Positions 1-7,542 of a stretch of DNA of 47,335 bases are shown piece by piece. Position 1 is the stretch's first letter; the number at the start of each line of letters is the position of its first letter. Source of the DNA: DATAWZ01 sp036266975. Lineage in GTDB: Bacteria; Actinomycetota; Thermoleophilia; Solirubrobacterales; Solirubrobacteraceae. The DNA is taken from positions 1 through 47,335 of the forward strand of contig DATAWZ010000200.1 of NCBI GenBank assembly GCA_036266975.1. Direction: 5' to 3'. The position numbers were made by a program, and so were the translations under genes. Under the pieces are notes generated by a model. The model was not told where the DNA came from and did no database searches. It saw only the letters and a list, made by a program, of their open reading frames with translations.

Positions 1-1
1 C

Positions 2-580
2 TTCCCGGTGCAATGGGTCGTCCGCCCGCCCGAGAGCGACTACCGCGGCTACGCCGGGCAGCTGGCCAGCGGGATGCTCCGCCGCGGCGACGAGGTCGTG
101 GCCCTGCCGTCCGGGCAGCGATCGCGAATCGGGGCGATCGACACCTTCGACGGCGAGCTCGAGCAGGCGGTGGCGCCGTTGTCGGTCACCCTCCGGTTGA
201 CCGATGACCTGGACATCTCCCGCGGAGAGATGCTCTGCCACGCCCAGCGCCCGCCGGTCGTCGCCCGCGAGCTGCGCGCAATGGTCGTCTGGATGTCCGA
301 GCGGCCGCTGCGCGCCGGCGACCGACTGCTGGTCAAGCATACGACGAGCACCGTGCAGACAGTGGTCGACGAGCTGGTCAACCAGGTCGACGTCGACACC
401 CAGCTGCGCTCGCCCGCACCGGACCAGCTCGAGCTCAACGACATCGGCGAGGTCCACCTGCGGACCGCGCGGCCGCTCGTCCTGGACCCGTACTCGCAGG
501 TGCGCGGCACCGGCGCGCTCATCCTCATCGACGAGGCCTCCAACGCCACCGTCGGTGCCGGGATGATCCAGGCCGACTGA
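2..580 (+). CDS. cysN: Sulfate adenylyltransferase subunit 1, C-terminal part
   Basis: This open frame enters from the left edge and ends at a TGA, giving about 192 residues; the start and the GTPase domain lie outside the window. The visible part matches the two beta-barrel domains that follow the GTPase domain in CysN (EF-Tu-like domains II and III), with segments such as YRGYAGQLASG, RRGDEVVALPSG and ELNDIGEV. CysN is the GTPase subunit that drives CysD-catalysed formation of adenosine 5'-phosphosulfate from ATP and sulfate in the cytoplasm. The protein stops soon after the last barrel domain, so no fused APS kinase (CysC) is present. cysD is expected just upstream, outside the window. Confidence 0.9.
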   Translation, partial: FPVQWVVRPPESDYRGYAGQLASGMLRRGDEVVALPSGQRSRIGAIDTFDGELEQAVAPLSVTLRLTDDLDISRGEMLCHAQRPPVVARELRAMVVWMSERPLRAGDRLLVKHTTSTVQTVVDELVNQVDVDTQLRSPAPDQLELNDIGEVHLRTARPLVLDPYSQVRGTGALILIDEASNATVGAGMIQAD

Positions 581-588
581 GAAACCGC

Positions 589-608
589 GTCGCTCCCGTG
601 CGGGCGAC
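589..608 (+). terminator. Possible weak terminator hairpin after cysN
   Basis: Nine bases after the cysN stop, GTCG...CCCG can pair with CGGGCGAC, with a two-base bulge and a very small loop. There is no T-run after it. It is consistent with an intrinsic-type or Rho-assisted end of the cys operon, but the stem is short. Confidence 0.3.
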
Positions 609-653
609 CAGCAACGGTGCCCCACACACCCACCGCGGCGGTCGAGAGGCCGA

Positions 654-659
654 TAAGCT
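654..659 (+). promoter_or_regulatory. Leaderless-type -10 box TAAGCT
   Basis: TAAGCT lies 8 bases before the ATG of the acyl-CoA carboxylase gene and no Shine-Dalgarno sequence is present. This spacing puts transcription initiation at or next to the ATG, so a leaderless mRNA is likely. The same arrangement recurs before several other genes in this window. Confidence 0.5.
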
Positions 660-667
660 GCCGCGGA

Positions 668-2458
668 ATGTTCCGCAAGGTGTTAATCGCCAACCGCGGC
701 GAGATCGCCGTGCGCATCGCTCGCGCCCTGCAGGAGATGGGCATCACGAGCATCGCGGTGTACTCGGAGCTCGACCGCGACGCGCTTCACGTCGCACGCG
801 CCGACGAGGCCTACCTGCTCGGCGCCGCCGCCCCCTCGGAGAGCTATCTGAACGTCGAGCGCATCCTCGAGGTCGCCCGCGATTCCGGCGCCGAGGCGAT
901 CCACCCCGGCTACGGGTTCCTCGCCGAGAACGCCCCGTTCGCCGCGGCGTGCGAGAAGGCGGGAATCGTCTTCATCGGTCCGCCGGCGAGCGCGATCGAG
1001 GCGATGGGCTCCAAGACCCGCGCCCGCGAGCTGATGGCCGCCGCCGGCGTGCCGATCGTGCCCGGCACGACCGAGCCCGTGGCTGACGTGGACGCCGCGC
1101 GCAAGATCATCGAGGCCGATATCGGCTACCCGGTCGCGATCAAGGCGGCCGGCGGCGGTGGCGGCAAGGGCTTCCGGGTCGCTCTCAGCGACGACAAGCT
1201 CCAGGAGGCCTTCGAGGGCGCGGCTCGCGAGGGCATGAAGTTCTTCTCCGACGACACGGTCTACCTCGAGCGCTACCTGCCCGACCCCCGTCACGTCGAG
1301 GTCCAGGTACTCGCCGACGGCCACGGCAACGTCGTACACCTCGGCGAGCGCGACTGCTCGATCCAGCGCCGCCACCAGAAGCTCATCGAGGAGTCGCCCG
1401 GGCCACTGGTCGACGACGATCTGCGTGCGCGGATCGGCAAGATCGCCACCGACGCGGCCGCCGCCGTGGGCTACCGCGGCGCCGGCACCATCGAGGGGCT
1501 GCTCGCGGTCAAGGAGGACGGCTCGAGCGAGTACTTCTTCCTGGAGATGAACACGCGCGTCCAGGTCGAGCACTGTGTCACCGAGATGACAACGGGCATC
1601 GACATCGTCAAGGAGGGCATCCGCGTCGCCGCCGGCGAGCCGCTGTCCTTCGCCCAGGACGACGTCGTCCTGCGCGGCCACGCGATCGAGTGCCGCATCA
1701 ACGCCGAGGACGCCTCCAAGCGGTTCGCGCCCGCCCCCGGGCGGATCGGCTCCTATCGCGAGCCGTCGGGTCCCGGCGTGCGGGTGGACTCCGGCGTCGG
1801 TCCGGGCTCGGAGATCTCGCCGATGTACGACCCGATGGTGGCCAAGCTGATCGTCTGGGACGCCGACCGCGAGCAGGCCACACAGCGGATGCTGCGCGCC
1901 CTGGACGAGTACGAGATCACCGGCCTGACCACCCTGCTGCCCTTCCACGCCGCGCTGATGCGCACCGAACAGTGGGCGCGGGCCGAGACCTGCCGCGACC
2001 TGATCGAGGACCGCGATTGGCTGAAGTCGCTCGCTGCGCCCGCCGCAGCTCCCCCGGAGGAGGAGGGCGAGGAGACCGTCGAGCAGAAGTACACGGTGGA
2101 GGTCTCCGGGCGTCGCTTCGACGTCAAGGTGATCGGTCCGCCGCCGGTCGGCGGTGGCGTCGCGGTCAACGGCGCCGGCGTCGCGGCCGCGCGCAAGCCG
2201 CGCCGCGAGCGCTCCCGCGCGGGCGCGGGCGGCGGAGGAGGCGACTCGCTGCCCTCGCCGATGCAGGGCACCGTCCTGCGGGTCGCCGTCGAGAAGGGCG
2301 CCGCGGTGCAGGAGGGCGCGCTGGTCGCGGTCATCGAGGCGATGAAGATGGAGAACGAGATCACCGCTCACAAGGCGGGCACGGTCAGCGAGCTGCCGAT
2401 CGAGGCCGGCGCCGCCGTCTCGCTCGGCGACACCCTCGCGGTGATCGTCTCCGCCTAA
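668..2458 (+). CDS. Acyl-CoA carboxylase alpha chain (biotin carboxylase + biotin carrier)
   Basis: A 596-residue protein with the biotin carboxylase domain first (MFRKVLIANRGEIA, ATP-grasp loop AAGGGGGKGF, HPGYGFLAEN) and a biotinyl-lipoyl domain at the C-terminus with the biotin site EAMKMEN, where Lys560 is the modified lysine. This is the architecture of actinobacterial AccA-type alpha chains of acetyl/propionyl-CoA carboxylase complexes: it carboxylates its own biotin using ATP and bicarbonate, and a separate beta carboxyltransferase moves CO2 to the acyl-CoA. No partner beta subunit lies nearby, so the substrate is unknown. I chose the ATG at 668 because the conserved N-terminus begins there and a -10-like box sits just upstream. 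A separate accDA-accB-accC set lies at 26.7-30.4 kb. Confidence 0.92.
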   Translation: MFRKVLIANRGEIAVRIARALQEMGITSIAVYSELDRDALHVARADEAYLLGAAAPSESYLNVERILEVARDSGAEAIHPGYGFLAENAPFAAACEKAGIVFIGPPASAIEAMGSKTRARELMAAAGVPIVPGTTEPVADVDAARKIIEADIGYPVAIKAAGGGGGKGFRVALSDDKLQEAFEGAAREGMKFFSDDTVYLERYLPDPRHVEVQVLADGHGNVVHLGERDCSIQRRHQKLIEESPGPLVDDDLRARIGKIATDAAAAVGYRGAGTIEGLLAVKEDGSSEYFFLEMNTRVQVEHCVTEMTTGIDIVKEGIRVAAGEPLSFAQDDVVLRGHAIECRINAEDASKRFAPAPGRIGSYREPSGPGVRVDSGVGPGSEISPMYDPMVAKLIVWDADREQATQRMLRALDEYEITGLTTLLPFHAALMRTEQWARAETCRDLIEDRDWLKSLAAPAAAPPEEEGEETVEQKYTVEVSGRRFDVKVIGPPPVGGGVAVNGAGVAAARKPRRERSRAGAGGGGGDSLPSPMQGTVLRVAVEKGAAVQEGALVAVIEAMKMENEITAHKAGTVSELPIEAGAAVSLGDTLAVIVSA

Positions 2459-3339
2459 CGCGGAGCGGCGATCACCAGCATGCGGTCCCGGAAGTCCGGG
2501 GCCCACAGGCGCTCGGACAGCCCCGCGCGGCGGGCGCCCGTGACCAGGGCGCGCCCGAGCGGCGGCGAGTAGCCCGCGGTCCGCTGCAGGTAGTAGCCGA
2601 CGCTGAACACCTTCGGCGCGGTCGCGACCTCGCGGACCTCGAAGCCGTGGCGGCGCAGCAGCGTGGCCAGGCTGCGGCGGGTGAAGTAGTGCACGTGGGT
2701 GGGGATGACCGACCACCAGCGCGGGCCGAGCACGCGGGCGACGCGCGAGCCCGCGTCGGGCAGCACCAGACACAGCACACCGCCGGGCGCAAGGGTGGCC
2801 GAGACCCGGTCGAGCGCGGCCCCGGGGTCGATGAGGTGTTCGATCACGTCGGCCATCACCACCGCTTGGAAATGGTCGGCCGGCAGCTCGACGTCCGCGA
2901 GCCCGGCGTGGCGTACCTCCAGGCCGAGGGTCTCGATCGCGAAGCTGAAGGCGAACTCGCTGGGCTCGACGCCGAGCACCTTCCAGCCCCGCCAACGGGC
3001 CTCGTCGAGCAGAAAGCCCGTCCAGCAGCCGAGGTCGAGCAGCGTCCCGCGCGCCGTCCGGCCCTCGACGCGCTCGAGCAGGCGCCGCGCGGTCTCGCGC
3101 TGCCCCTCCTCCTCGGCCAGGGAGTCCTCGCTGGCCGCCTCGCCGTAGGCCTCGCTGAGCCGCTCCTCACTGGGAAAGACCTCCAGCTGCATGTGTCCGC
3201 ACGCCGTGCACCGGACGATGTCCGACAGCGCGGTGCCGAACTGGTCGGTGGTGGGGATCAGGCCCTGCGGGCCGGCCTCACCGGCGACGCGCAGGTGGGG
3301 ACGGAGCGCGGACCCCCCGCAGGCGACGCACTCGGGCAC
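2455..3339 (-). CDS. Class I SAM methyltransferase with N-terminal zinc-binding cysteines
   Basis: A 294-residue protein. Residues 4-47 hold two CxxC pairs (Cys4/Cys7 and Cys44/Cys47) suited to bind zinc, followed by a Rossmann methyltransferase fold: motif I is LLDLGCWTGFLL and motif II/IV is VVMADVIEHLIDP. The layout resembles C-methyltransferases and Methyltransf_23-type proteins that often act on sugars or natural products; the substrate cannot be read from the sequence. The GTG start is preceded at 8 bases by TAAGCT and lacks a ribosome binding site. Its stop codon overlaps that of the convergent carboxylase gene. It is divergent from the acetyltransferase at 3393. Confidence 0.8.
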   Translation of the reverse strand: MPECVACGGSALRPHLRVAGEAGPQGLIPTTDQFGTALSDIVRCTACGHMQLEVFPSEERLSEAYGEAASEDSLAEEEGQRETARRLLERVEGRTARGTLLDLGCWTGFLLDEARWRGWKVLGVEPSEFAFSFAIETLGLEVRHAGLADVELPADHFQAVVMADVIEHLIDPGAALDRVSATLAPGGVLCLVLPDAGSRVARVLGPRWWSVIPTHVHYFTRRSLATLLRRHGFEVREVATAPKVFSVGYYLQRTAGYSPPLGRALVTGARRAGLSERLWAPDFRDRMLVIAAPR

Positions 3340-3347
3340 GGCGGCGG

Positions 3348-3385
3348 AGCTTAGAGGGTGAGGGCCGGGGCCCCTCCCGTAGCCT
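3348..3385. promoter_or_regulatory. Divergent leaderless promoters for methyltransferase and GNAT genes
   Basis: On the minus strand TAAGCT (3353-3348) ends 8 bases before the GTG of the methyltransferase. On the plus strand TAGCCT (3380-3385) ends 7 bases before the ATG at 3393. Neither gene shows a Shine-Dalgarno sequence, and no convincing -35 box was seen. Confidence 0.45.
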
Positions 3386-3392
3386 GTGATGG

Positions 3393-3866
3393 ATGAGCGC
3401 GAGAGCGTGGCGGGCCGGGCCCGAGGAAGCGGAGACGGTCGCCACGCTGCTGACCGCGTTCCGCGACCACCTCGATCGCGGGCGGCCCTCGGACAACGCG
3501 ATTCTCGCCGGCGTCGAGCGGCTCATCGAGGGACTCGACGCCGAGTTCCTGCTCGCCTGCGCCGACGACGACTCACCCCCCACCGGCGTCGCCCAGCTGC
3601 GCTTTCGCTTCTCGCTGTGGGAGGCCTCGCCCGACGCGTGGCTGGAGGACGTGTTCGTCCTGCCGGCGGCCCGGCGGCACGGGATCGGCACCGCGCTCGT
3701 GACCGCCGCGGTGGCGCGCGCCGGCGAGCGCGGCTCGCGCCGGATCGAGCTCGACGTCACCGAGGACAACGCCCCGGCGCTGGCGCTGTACGAGGGCATA
3801 GGCTTCTCCGCCGCGGCCAAGGGCGCGCGCTCGCTGTACCTCGGGCGCCGGCTCGAAGGCGAGTAG
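3393..3866 (+). CDS. GNAT family N-acetyltransferase
   Basis: A 157-residue protein of normal GNAT length. The acetyl-CoA binding motif A is visible as VLPAARRHGIGTALV (R-x-x-G-x-G/A pattern, residues about 90-104), followed by motif B with NAPALALYEGIGF, the typical alanine/tyrosine segment. It should transfer an acetyl group from acetyl-CoA to an amine; the acceptor is unknown. The ATG at 3393 fits both the family N-terminus and the -10 box 7 bases upstream. It stands alone, with a convergent MBL-fold gene beginning 4 bases after its stop. Confidence 0.85.
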   Translation: MSARAWRAGPEEAETVATLLTAFRDHLDRGRPSDNAILAGVERLIEGLDAEFLLACADDDSPPTGVAQLRFRFSLWEASPDAWLEDVFVLPAARRHGIGTALVTAAVARAGERGSRRIELDVTEDNAPALALYEGIGFSAAAKGARSLYLGRRLEGE

Positions 3867-3870
3867 CGAG

Positions 3871-4641
3871 CTACTCGCGGCCCGCGTTGGCCTGGTGAGC
3901 GCGGCGCTGCGCCGGGGTATCGCGGCCTGGCGGAAGCGCCGCCCCGTCCCCGTCGCGCTGGAGCGCGAGCAGATAGGCGCGGTCCTCCTCGAGCAGCCGC
4001 AGCGAGCGCTCGCGCCCGCCGACCGCGCCGTGGCCCGCGACCACGTACTCGGCCCCGGCCAGCAGGCCCTGCAAGCGCTCGAGGGTGTCCAGGTAGTCCT
4101 CGATCGTGCCCCCCTCGACGAGGGGAATCTCCACCGGCGAGAGGTAGTCGCCGGCGAGCAGCACGCCCGCCCACGGCGCGAGCACCGCGAGGCCGTCCGC
4201 GGTGTGGCCGCACGCGGGATGCAGCTCGAGCTCGTGCTCGCCCAGGTCGAGCCGTCCGGGGACCGGCAGCTCCTGCACGTCGCCGAGCGCGAGCGGCGCC
4301 GGCCGCACGACGTAGTGCTCCTGGTCGAAGGCGCGCAGCGCGCGCTGGGCCGCACCGGGCTCGGCGTTCAGCCGAGCCGCCGTGGACTCGGCCACCCCGA
4401 GCGCGGCGCCGGGGAAGGCGAGCCGGCCGAGCAGGTGGTCCCAGTCCCCGTGCGTGGCGAGCAGGCCGCTGAACCGGAACTGCGCCTGCTCGAGTAGCGC
4501 CGGAAGCATCCCGAGCTCATACGGGAGCACCGGAGAATCCACGACGAACGCCTCCTCGCCGCCCCGGATGATCGTGCAGGTCGTCTGCCAGATCGCGCTG
4601 GTGGCGACGATCACGTCGGGATGCGGCGACTCGACGCGCAC
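3871..4641 (-). CDS. MBL-fold metallo-hydrolase
   Basis: A 256-residue metallo-beta-lactamase fold protein. The metal site signature THGDWDH (His64, Asp66, Asp68, His69) is an HxDxDH-type motif, followed by HPACGHTADG and the metal-bridging aspartate in LLAGDYLSP, and a late histidine in VVAGHGAVGG. The family hydrolyses thioesters, phosphoesters or lactones with two metal ions; lactonase- or glyoxalase II-like activity is possible but unproven. The start is GTG. It lies 19 bases after the HAD gene on the same strand, so the two are probably one transcript. The tail after about residue 230 is low in conservation and hydrophilic. Confidence 0.82.
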   Translation of the reverse strand: MRVESPHPDVIVATSAIWQTTCTIIRGGEEAFVVDSPVLPYELGMLPALLEQAQFRFSGLLATHGDWDHLLGRLAFPGAALGVAESTAARLNAEPGAAQRALRAFDQEHYVVRPAPLALGDVQELPVPGRLDLGEHELELHPACGHTADGLAVLAPWAGVLLAGDYLSPVEIPLVEGGTIEDYLDTLERLQGLLAGAEYVVAGHGAVGGRERSLRLLEEDRAYLLALQRDGDGAALPPGRDTPAQRRAHQANAGRE

Positions 4642-4660
4642 GGCGGGGCCGGCGGCGCGA

Positions 4661-5341
4661 TCAGGCCACGCCGAGCAGCTTGGCGGCCTCGCGCAGGTTC
4701 GCCACCTCGACCGTCGGCTTCTTCTGGCCGGCGACGAGCGTCTCCTTGCTGCGGTTGACCCAGATCACGGGGATCTTCTGCTTGATGCAGGGCTCGACGT
4801 CGTGGTGGTAGCTGCTGGCCACGTGCACCCAGCCCTTCTTGCCGCCCATCCGCCGGGCGCATTCGGTGAAGTGCGCGGGGTCGGGCTTGTAGGAGCGGAC
4901 CTGCTGGGCGGTCACGACGAGGTCGAAGTCGATCGGGATGTGGCGCCGGGTCTGGCCGAGCAGCTTGTCGTCGATGTTGGAGAGCAGCCCCAGCGAGTAC
5001 TTCTTGGCGAGCTTGCCGAGCTGGGGGTTGGTCTCCTTGAACGGCAGCCAGCGCTGTACGGACTCGGGCAGGAACCCCGAGCGCGAGGGCTCCAACGGCC
5101 AGCCCAGCCGCTTGGAGATCTCCACCGCGGTGCGGCGCAGGACCTCGGCGTAGAGCTCGTAGGACCCGGCCTGGATCTCGCGCTCGATCTCGTGGAAGAG
5201 CGGGATCAGCTCCTCGGGGTCGATCGTGAAGCCGTCGCGCTCGGCCTCGCGCAGGAACGCGTTGGCCACGCCGGTCTCCCAGTCGATCAGCGTCCCGTAG
5301 ACGTCGAAGCTCAAGAAGGTGATCTTGCTTGGCAGGGGCAT
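4661..5341 (-). CDS. HAD-superfamily hydrolase, haloacid dehalogenase type II-like
   Basis: A 226-residue HAD protein. Motif I is FLSFDVYGTLIDWETG with nucleophile Asp13; motif II is LGLLSNIDD; motif III lysine occurs in VRSYKPDPAHF; motif IV region is VASSYHHDVEP. The order and the D-x-Y-G-T nucleophile loop are those of the L-2-haloacid dehalogenase (type II) branch, which uses an aspartyl-ester intermediate, although many members are phosphatases. The ATG has a clear ribosome binding site (AGGAG, 5 bases before). It leads a two-gene unit with the MBL-fold gene and is divergent from sucC. Its upstream region carries two 15-base direct repeats. Confidence 0.82.
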   Translation of the reverse strand: MPLPSKITFLSFDVYGTLIDWETGVANAFLREAERDGFTIDPEELIPLFHEIEREIQAGSYELYAEVLRRTAVEISKRLGWPLEPSRSGFLPESVQRWLPFKETNPQLGKLAKKYSLGLLSNIDDKLLGQTRRHIPIDFDLVVTAQQVRSYKPDPAHFTECARRMGGKKGWVHVASSYHHDVEPCIKQKIPVIWVNRSKETLVAGQKKPTVEVANLREAAKLLGVA

Positions 5342-5371
5342 TGGACTCCTAGGGCGGCTCCGTCGAGCGCG

Positions 5372-5405
5372 GGTTCGACCGGAGGTCGCAGGTTCGAGCG
5401 GAGGT
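5372..5405. repeat. Pair of 15-bp direct repeats in the HAD/sucC divergent region
   Basis: GGTTCGACCGGAGGT at 5372-5386 and GGTTCGAGCGGAGGT at 5391-5405 differ at one base and are spaced 19 bases start to start, about two helical turns. An AT-rich patch (TAATTATG) follows directly; read on the minus strand it contains a possible -10 (CATAAT) for the HAD gene. This looks like a tandem operator for a dimeric regulator; the regulator is unknown. Confidence 0.4.
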
Positions 5406-5465
5406 AATTATGAGCACGCGCGGCGCCACTCGCCGGTGACGACCCCTTCGGCACGGCCGATTGAG

Positions 5466-5471
5466 TAGCAT
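5466..5471 (+). promoter_or_regulatory. Possible -10 box TAGCAT for sucCD
   Basis: TAGCAT ends 10 bases before the sucC ATG at 5482, and no Shine-Dalgarno sequence is seen between them. A very short leader or leaderless transcript would result. The spacing is slightly longer than in the other leaderless cases here, so this is a weaker call. Confidence 0.35.
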
Positions 5472-5481
5472 CGCGGCCGCC

Positions 5482-6636
5482 ATGGACCTGCTCGAATATC
5501 AGGGCAAGCAGCTCTTCGCCCGTCACGGAATCCCCGTTCCCACTGGCCGCCCGGCGACCACCGTCGACGATGCGGTCGCCGCGGCCAACGCGATCGGCTA
5601 CCCCTGCGTCGTCAAGGCGCAGGTGCAGATCGGCGGGCGCGGCAAGCTCGGCGGCATCAAGGTCGCCCAGAACGAAGGCGAGGCGCGCGAGTACGCGAGC
5701 GCGATCCTCGGGATGGACATCCGCGGCCTCACCGTCCACGAGCTGTGGATCGAGGAGGCCTCCCAGATCGAGTCCGAGTTCTACGCCTCGATCGTCTTCG
5801 ACCGCGGCGCCAAGGCGCCGCTGATCATGTTCTCGACCCGCGGCGGCATGGACATCGAGGCGGTGGCCGAGGAGGACCCGGCCGCGCTCGCCACCCTGCA
5901 CGTCGACCCGCTGCTCGGCTTTCAGGACTTCCACGGGCGCCGGCTCGCCTTCGAGGGCGGCGTCGACGCCGACCTCGTGCGCCCGGTCGGGGCCTTCCTG
6001 GCCAAGCTCTACGCGGTGTTCGTCGCCGAGGAGGCGATGCTCACCGAGGTCAACCCGCTGATCGTCACCCCCGAGCGCGACGTCCGCGCGCTGGACGCGA
6101 AGGTCACGCTCGACGACAACGCGCTCTTCCGGCACCCCGAGAATGCCGAGCTGCGCGACCTCTCCAAGGAGGACCCCCAGGAGCGGATGGCCAAGGAGCG
6201 CGGCCTGACCTACGTCAAGCTCGACGGCGACATCGGGATCCTCGGCAACGGCGCCGGGCTGGTGATGTCCACGCTGGACGTCGTCGCCCAGCACGGCGGC
6301 GCGCCCGCCAACTTCCTGGACGCGGGCGGCGGCTCGAAGGCCGAGGCGATCACCCAGGCGGTCGAGGTGATCCTCTCCAACCCGAAGGTCAAGGCGGTCC
6401 TGTTCAACATCTTCGGCGGCATCACCCGCTGCGACGAGGTGGCCATGGGGCTCATCGAGGCCTTCAACCAGATCAAGCCGACCGTCCCCTTCGTGGTGCG
6501 CCTGGACGGGACAAACGACGTGGAGGGCCGGCGGCTGCTCACCGAGGCGAACCTCCCGGGCGTGCACCCGGCGTCGACGATGAACGAGGCGGCGGCCATG
6601 GTCGTCGAGCTGGCCGCGACCGGGGCGCCGGCATGA
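5482..6636 (+). CDS. sucC: Succinate-CoA ligase (ADP-forming) beta subunit
   Basis: A 384-residue protein of the usual SucC length. It begins MDLLEYQGKQLFARHGIP, the canonical SucC N-terminus, and has the ATP-grasp domain (VVKAQVQIGGRGKLGGIK) and the C-terminal CoA-ligase domain (NIFGGITRCDEVA). With SucD it converts succinyl-CoA, ADP and phosphate to succinate, ATP and CoA in the citric acid cycle. The ATG at 5482 is chosen over an upstream TTG because the conserved sequence starts there. Its stop overlaps the sucD start as ATGA, indicating translational coupling. Confidence 0.97.
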   Translation: MDLLEYQGKQLFARHGIPVPTGRPATTVDDAVAAANAIGYPCVVKAQVQIGGRGKLGGIKVAQNEGEAREYASAILGMDIRGLTVHELWIEEASQIESEFYASIVFDRGAKAPLIMFSTRGGMDIEAVAEEDPAALATLHVDPLLGFQDFHGRRLAFEGGVDADLVRPVGAFLAKLYAVFVAEEAMLTEVNPLIVTPERDVRALDAKVTLDDNALFRHPENAELRDLSKEDPQERMAKERGLTYVKLDGDIGILGNGAGLVMSTLDVVAQHGGAPANFLDAGGGSKAEAITQAVEVILSNPKVKAVLFNIFGGITRCDEVAMGLIEAFNQIKPTVPFVVRLDGTNDVEGRRLLTEANLPGVHPASTMNEAAAMVVELAATGAPA

Positions 6637-7511
6637 GCGTCGTCGTCGGCAACGACACCCGCCTGTGCGTCTCGGGCATCACCGGGCGCGAGGGCACCTT
6701 CCACTCGCTCAACAACCGCCGCTACGGAACCCAGGTGGTGGCCGGCGTGACGCCGGGCAAGGGGGGCCAGGACGTCGAGGGGATCCCGGTCTTCGACACC
6801 TTCCACGCCGCGGTCGAGAAGGCGGGCGCCAACACCGCGATGGTGTTCGTGCCGCCGCGCTTCGCGGCGGACTCGATCCTCGAGGCCGAGGATGCCGGCA
6901 TCGGGACGATCATCGCGATCACCGAGGGGATCCCCGCCCACGATGAGCTGCGCGTCTTCACCCACCTGCAGCGCAACCCGAACGTGCGACTGATCGGCCC
7001 GAACTGCCCGGGCGTGCTCTCGCCGGGCAAGGCCAACGTCGGGATCATCCCCGCCTCCTTCTTCCGCGAGGGCAACGTGGGCGTCGTCTCGCGGTCGGGC
7101 ACGCTCACCTACCAGATCGGCAACGAGCTCGCGCAGCGCGGCTTCGGCAATTCGTCGATCGTGGGGATCGGCGGCGATCCGGTGCCCGGCTCGAGCTTCA
7201 TCGACATCATCGCGCTCTTCCAGGACGATCCCGAGACCGAGCTCATCGTGATGTCCGGCGAGATCGGCGGCGACGCCGAGGAGCGGGCTGCGGACTTCAT
7301 CGCCGACACGGTCACCAAGCCCGTCGTGGCCTACATCGCCGGCTTCACCGCGCCGCCCGGCAAGACCATGGGGCACGCCGGCGCCATCGTCTCGGGCTCG
7401 AAGGGAACCGCCGCGGCGAAGGCCGAGGCCCTCGAGGCGCGCGGCGTGCGGGTCGGGCGCACCCCGACCGAGGTCGCCGAGATCGCCGTCGAGATCCTCG
7501 GCGGCGCCTGA
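6633..7511 (+). CDS. sucD: Succinate-CoA ligase alpha subunit
   Basis: A 292-residue protein, the usual SucD length. It contains the CoA-binding Rossmann domain (GITGREGTFHS, GVTPGKGGQ), the IGPNCPGVLSPG segment, and the active-site histidine that is phosphorylated during catalysis in GHAGAIVSG (His248). It forms the catalytic pair with SucC; the 4-base ATGA overlap makes the two one translational unit. No anomaly was seen. Confidence 0.97.
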   Translation: MSVVVGNDTRLCVSGITGREGTFHSLNNRRYGTQVVAGVTPGKGGQDVEGIPVFDTFHAAVEKAGANTAMVFVPPRFAADSILEAEDAGIGTIIAITEGIPAHDELRVFTHLQRNPNVRLIGPNCPGVLSPGKANVGIIPASFFREGNVGVVSRSGTLTYQIGNELAQRGFGNSSIVGIGGDPVPGSSFIDIIALFQDDPETELIVMSGEIGGDAEERAADFIADTVTKPVVAYIAGFTAPPGKTMGHAGAIVSGSKGTAAAKAEALEARGVRVGRTPTEVAEIAVEILGGA

Positions 7512-7530
7512 GCGCTCGCTGCGCCGGCGA

Positions 7531-7536
7531 TAAGGT
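7531..7536 (+). promoter_or_regulatory. Leaderless-type -10 box TAAGGT
   Basis: TAAGGT ends 6 bases before the ATG of the aminotransferase gene at 7543, with no ribosome binding site in the short space to sucD. It suggests the aminotransferase has its own leaderless transcript rather than only read-through from sucCD. Confidence 0.45.
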
Positions 7537-7542
7537 CTGGGC

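Noticed and set aside
5461..5481. TTG at 5461 as the sucC start
   Set aside because: The extra seven residues are not part of the SucC N-terminus, and the possible -10 TAGCAT lies inside them.
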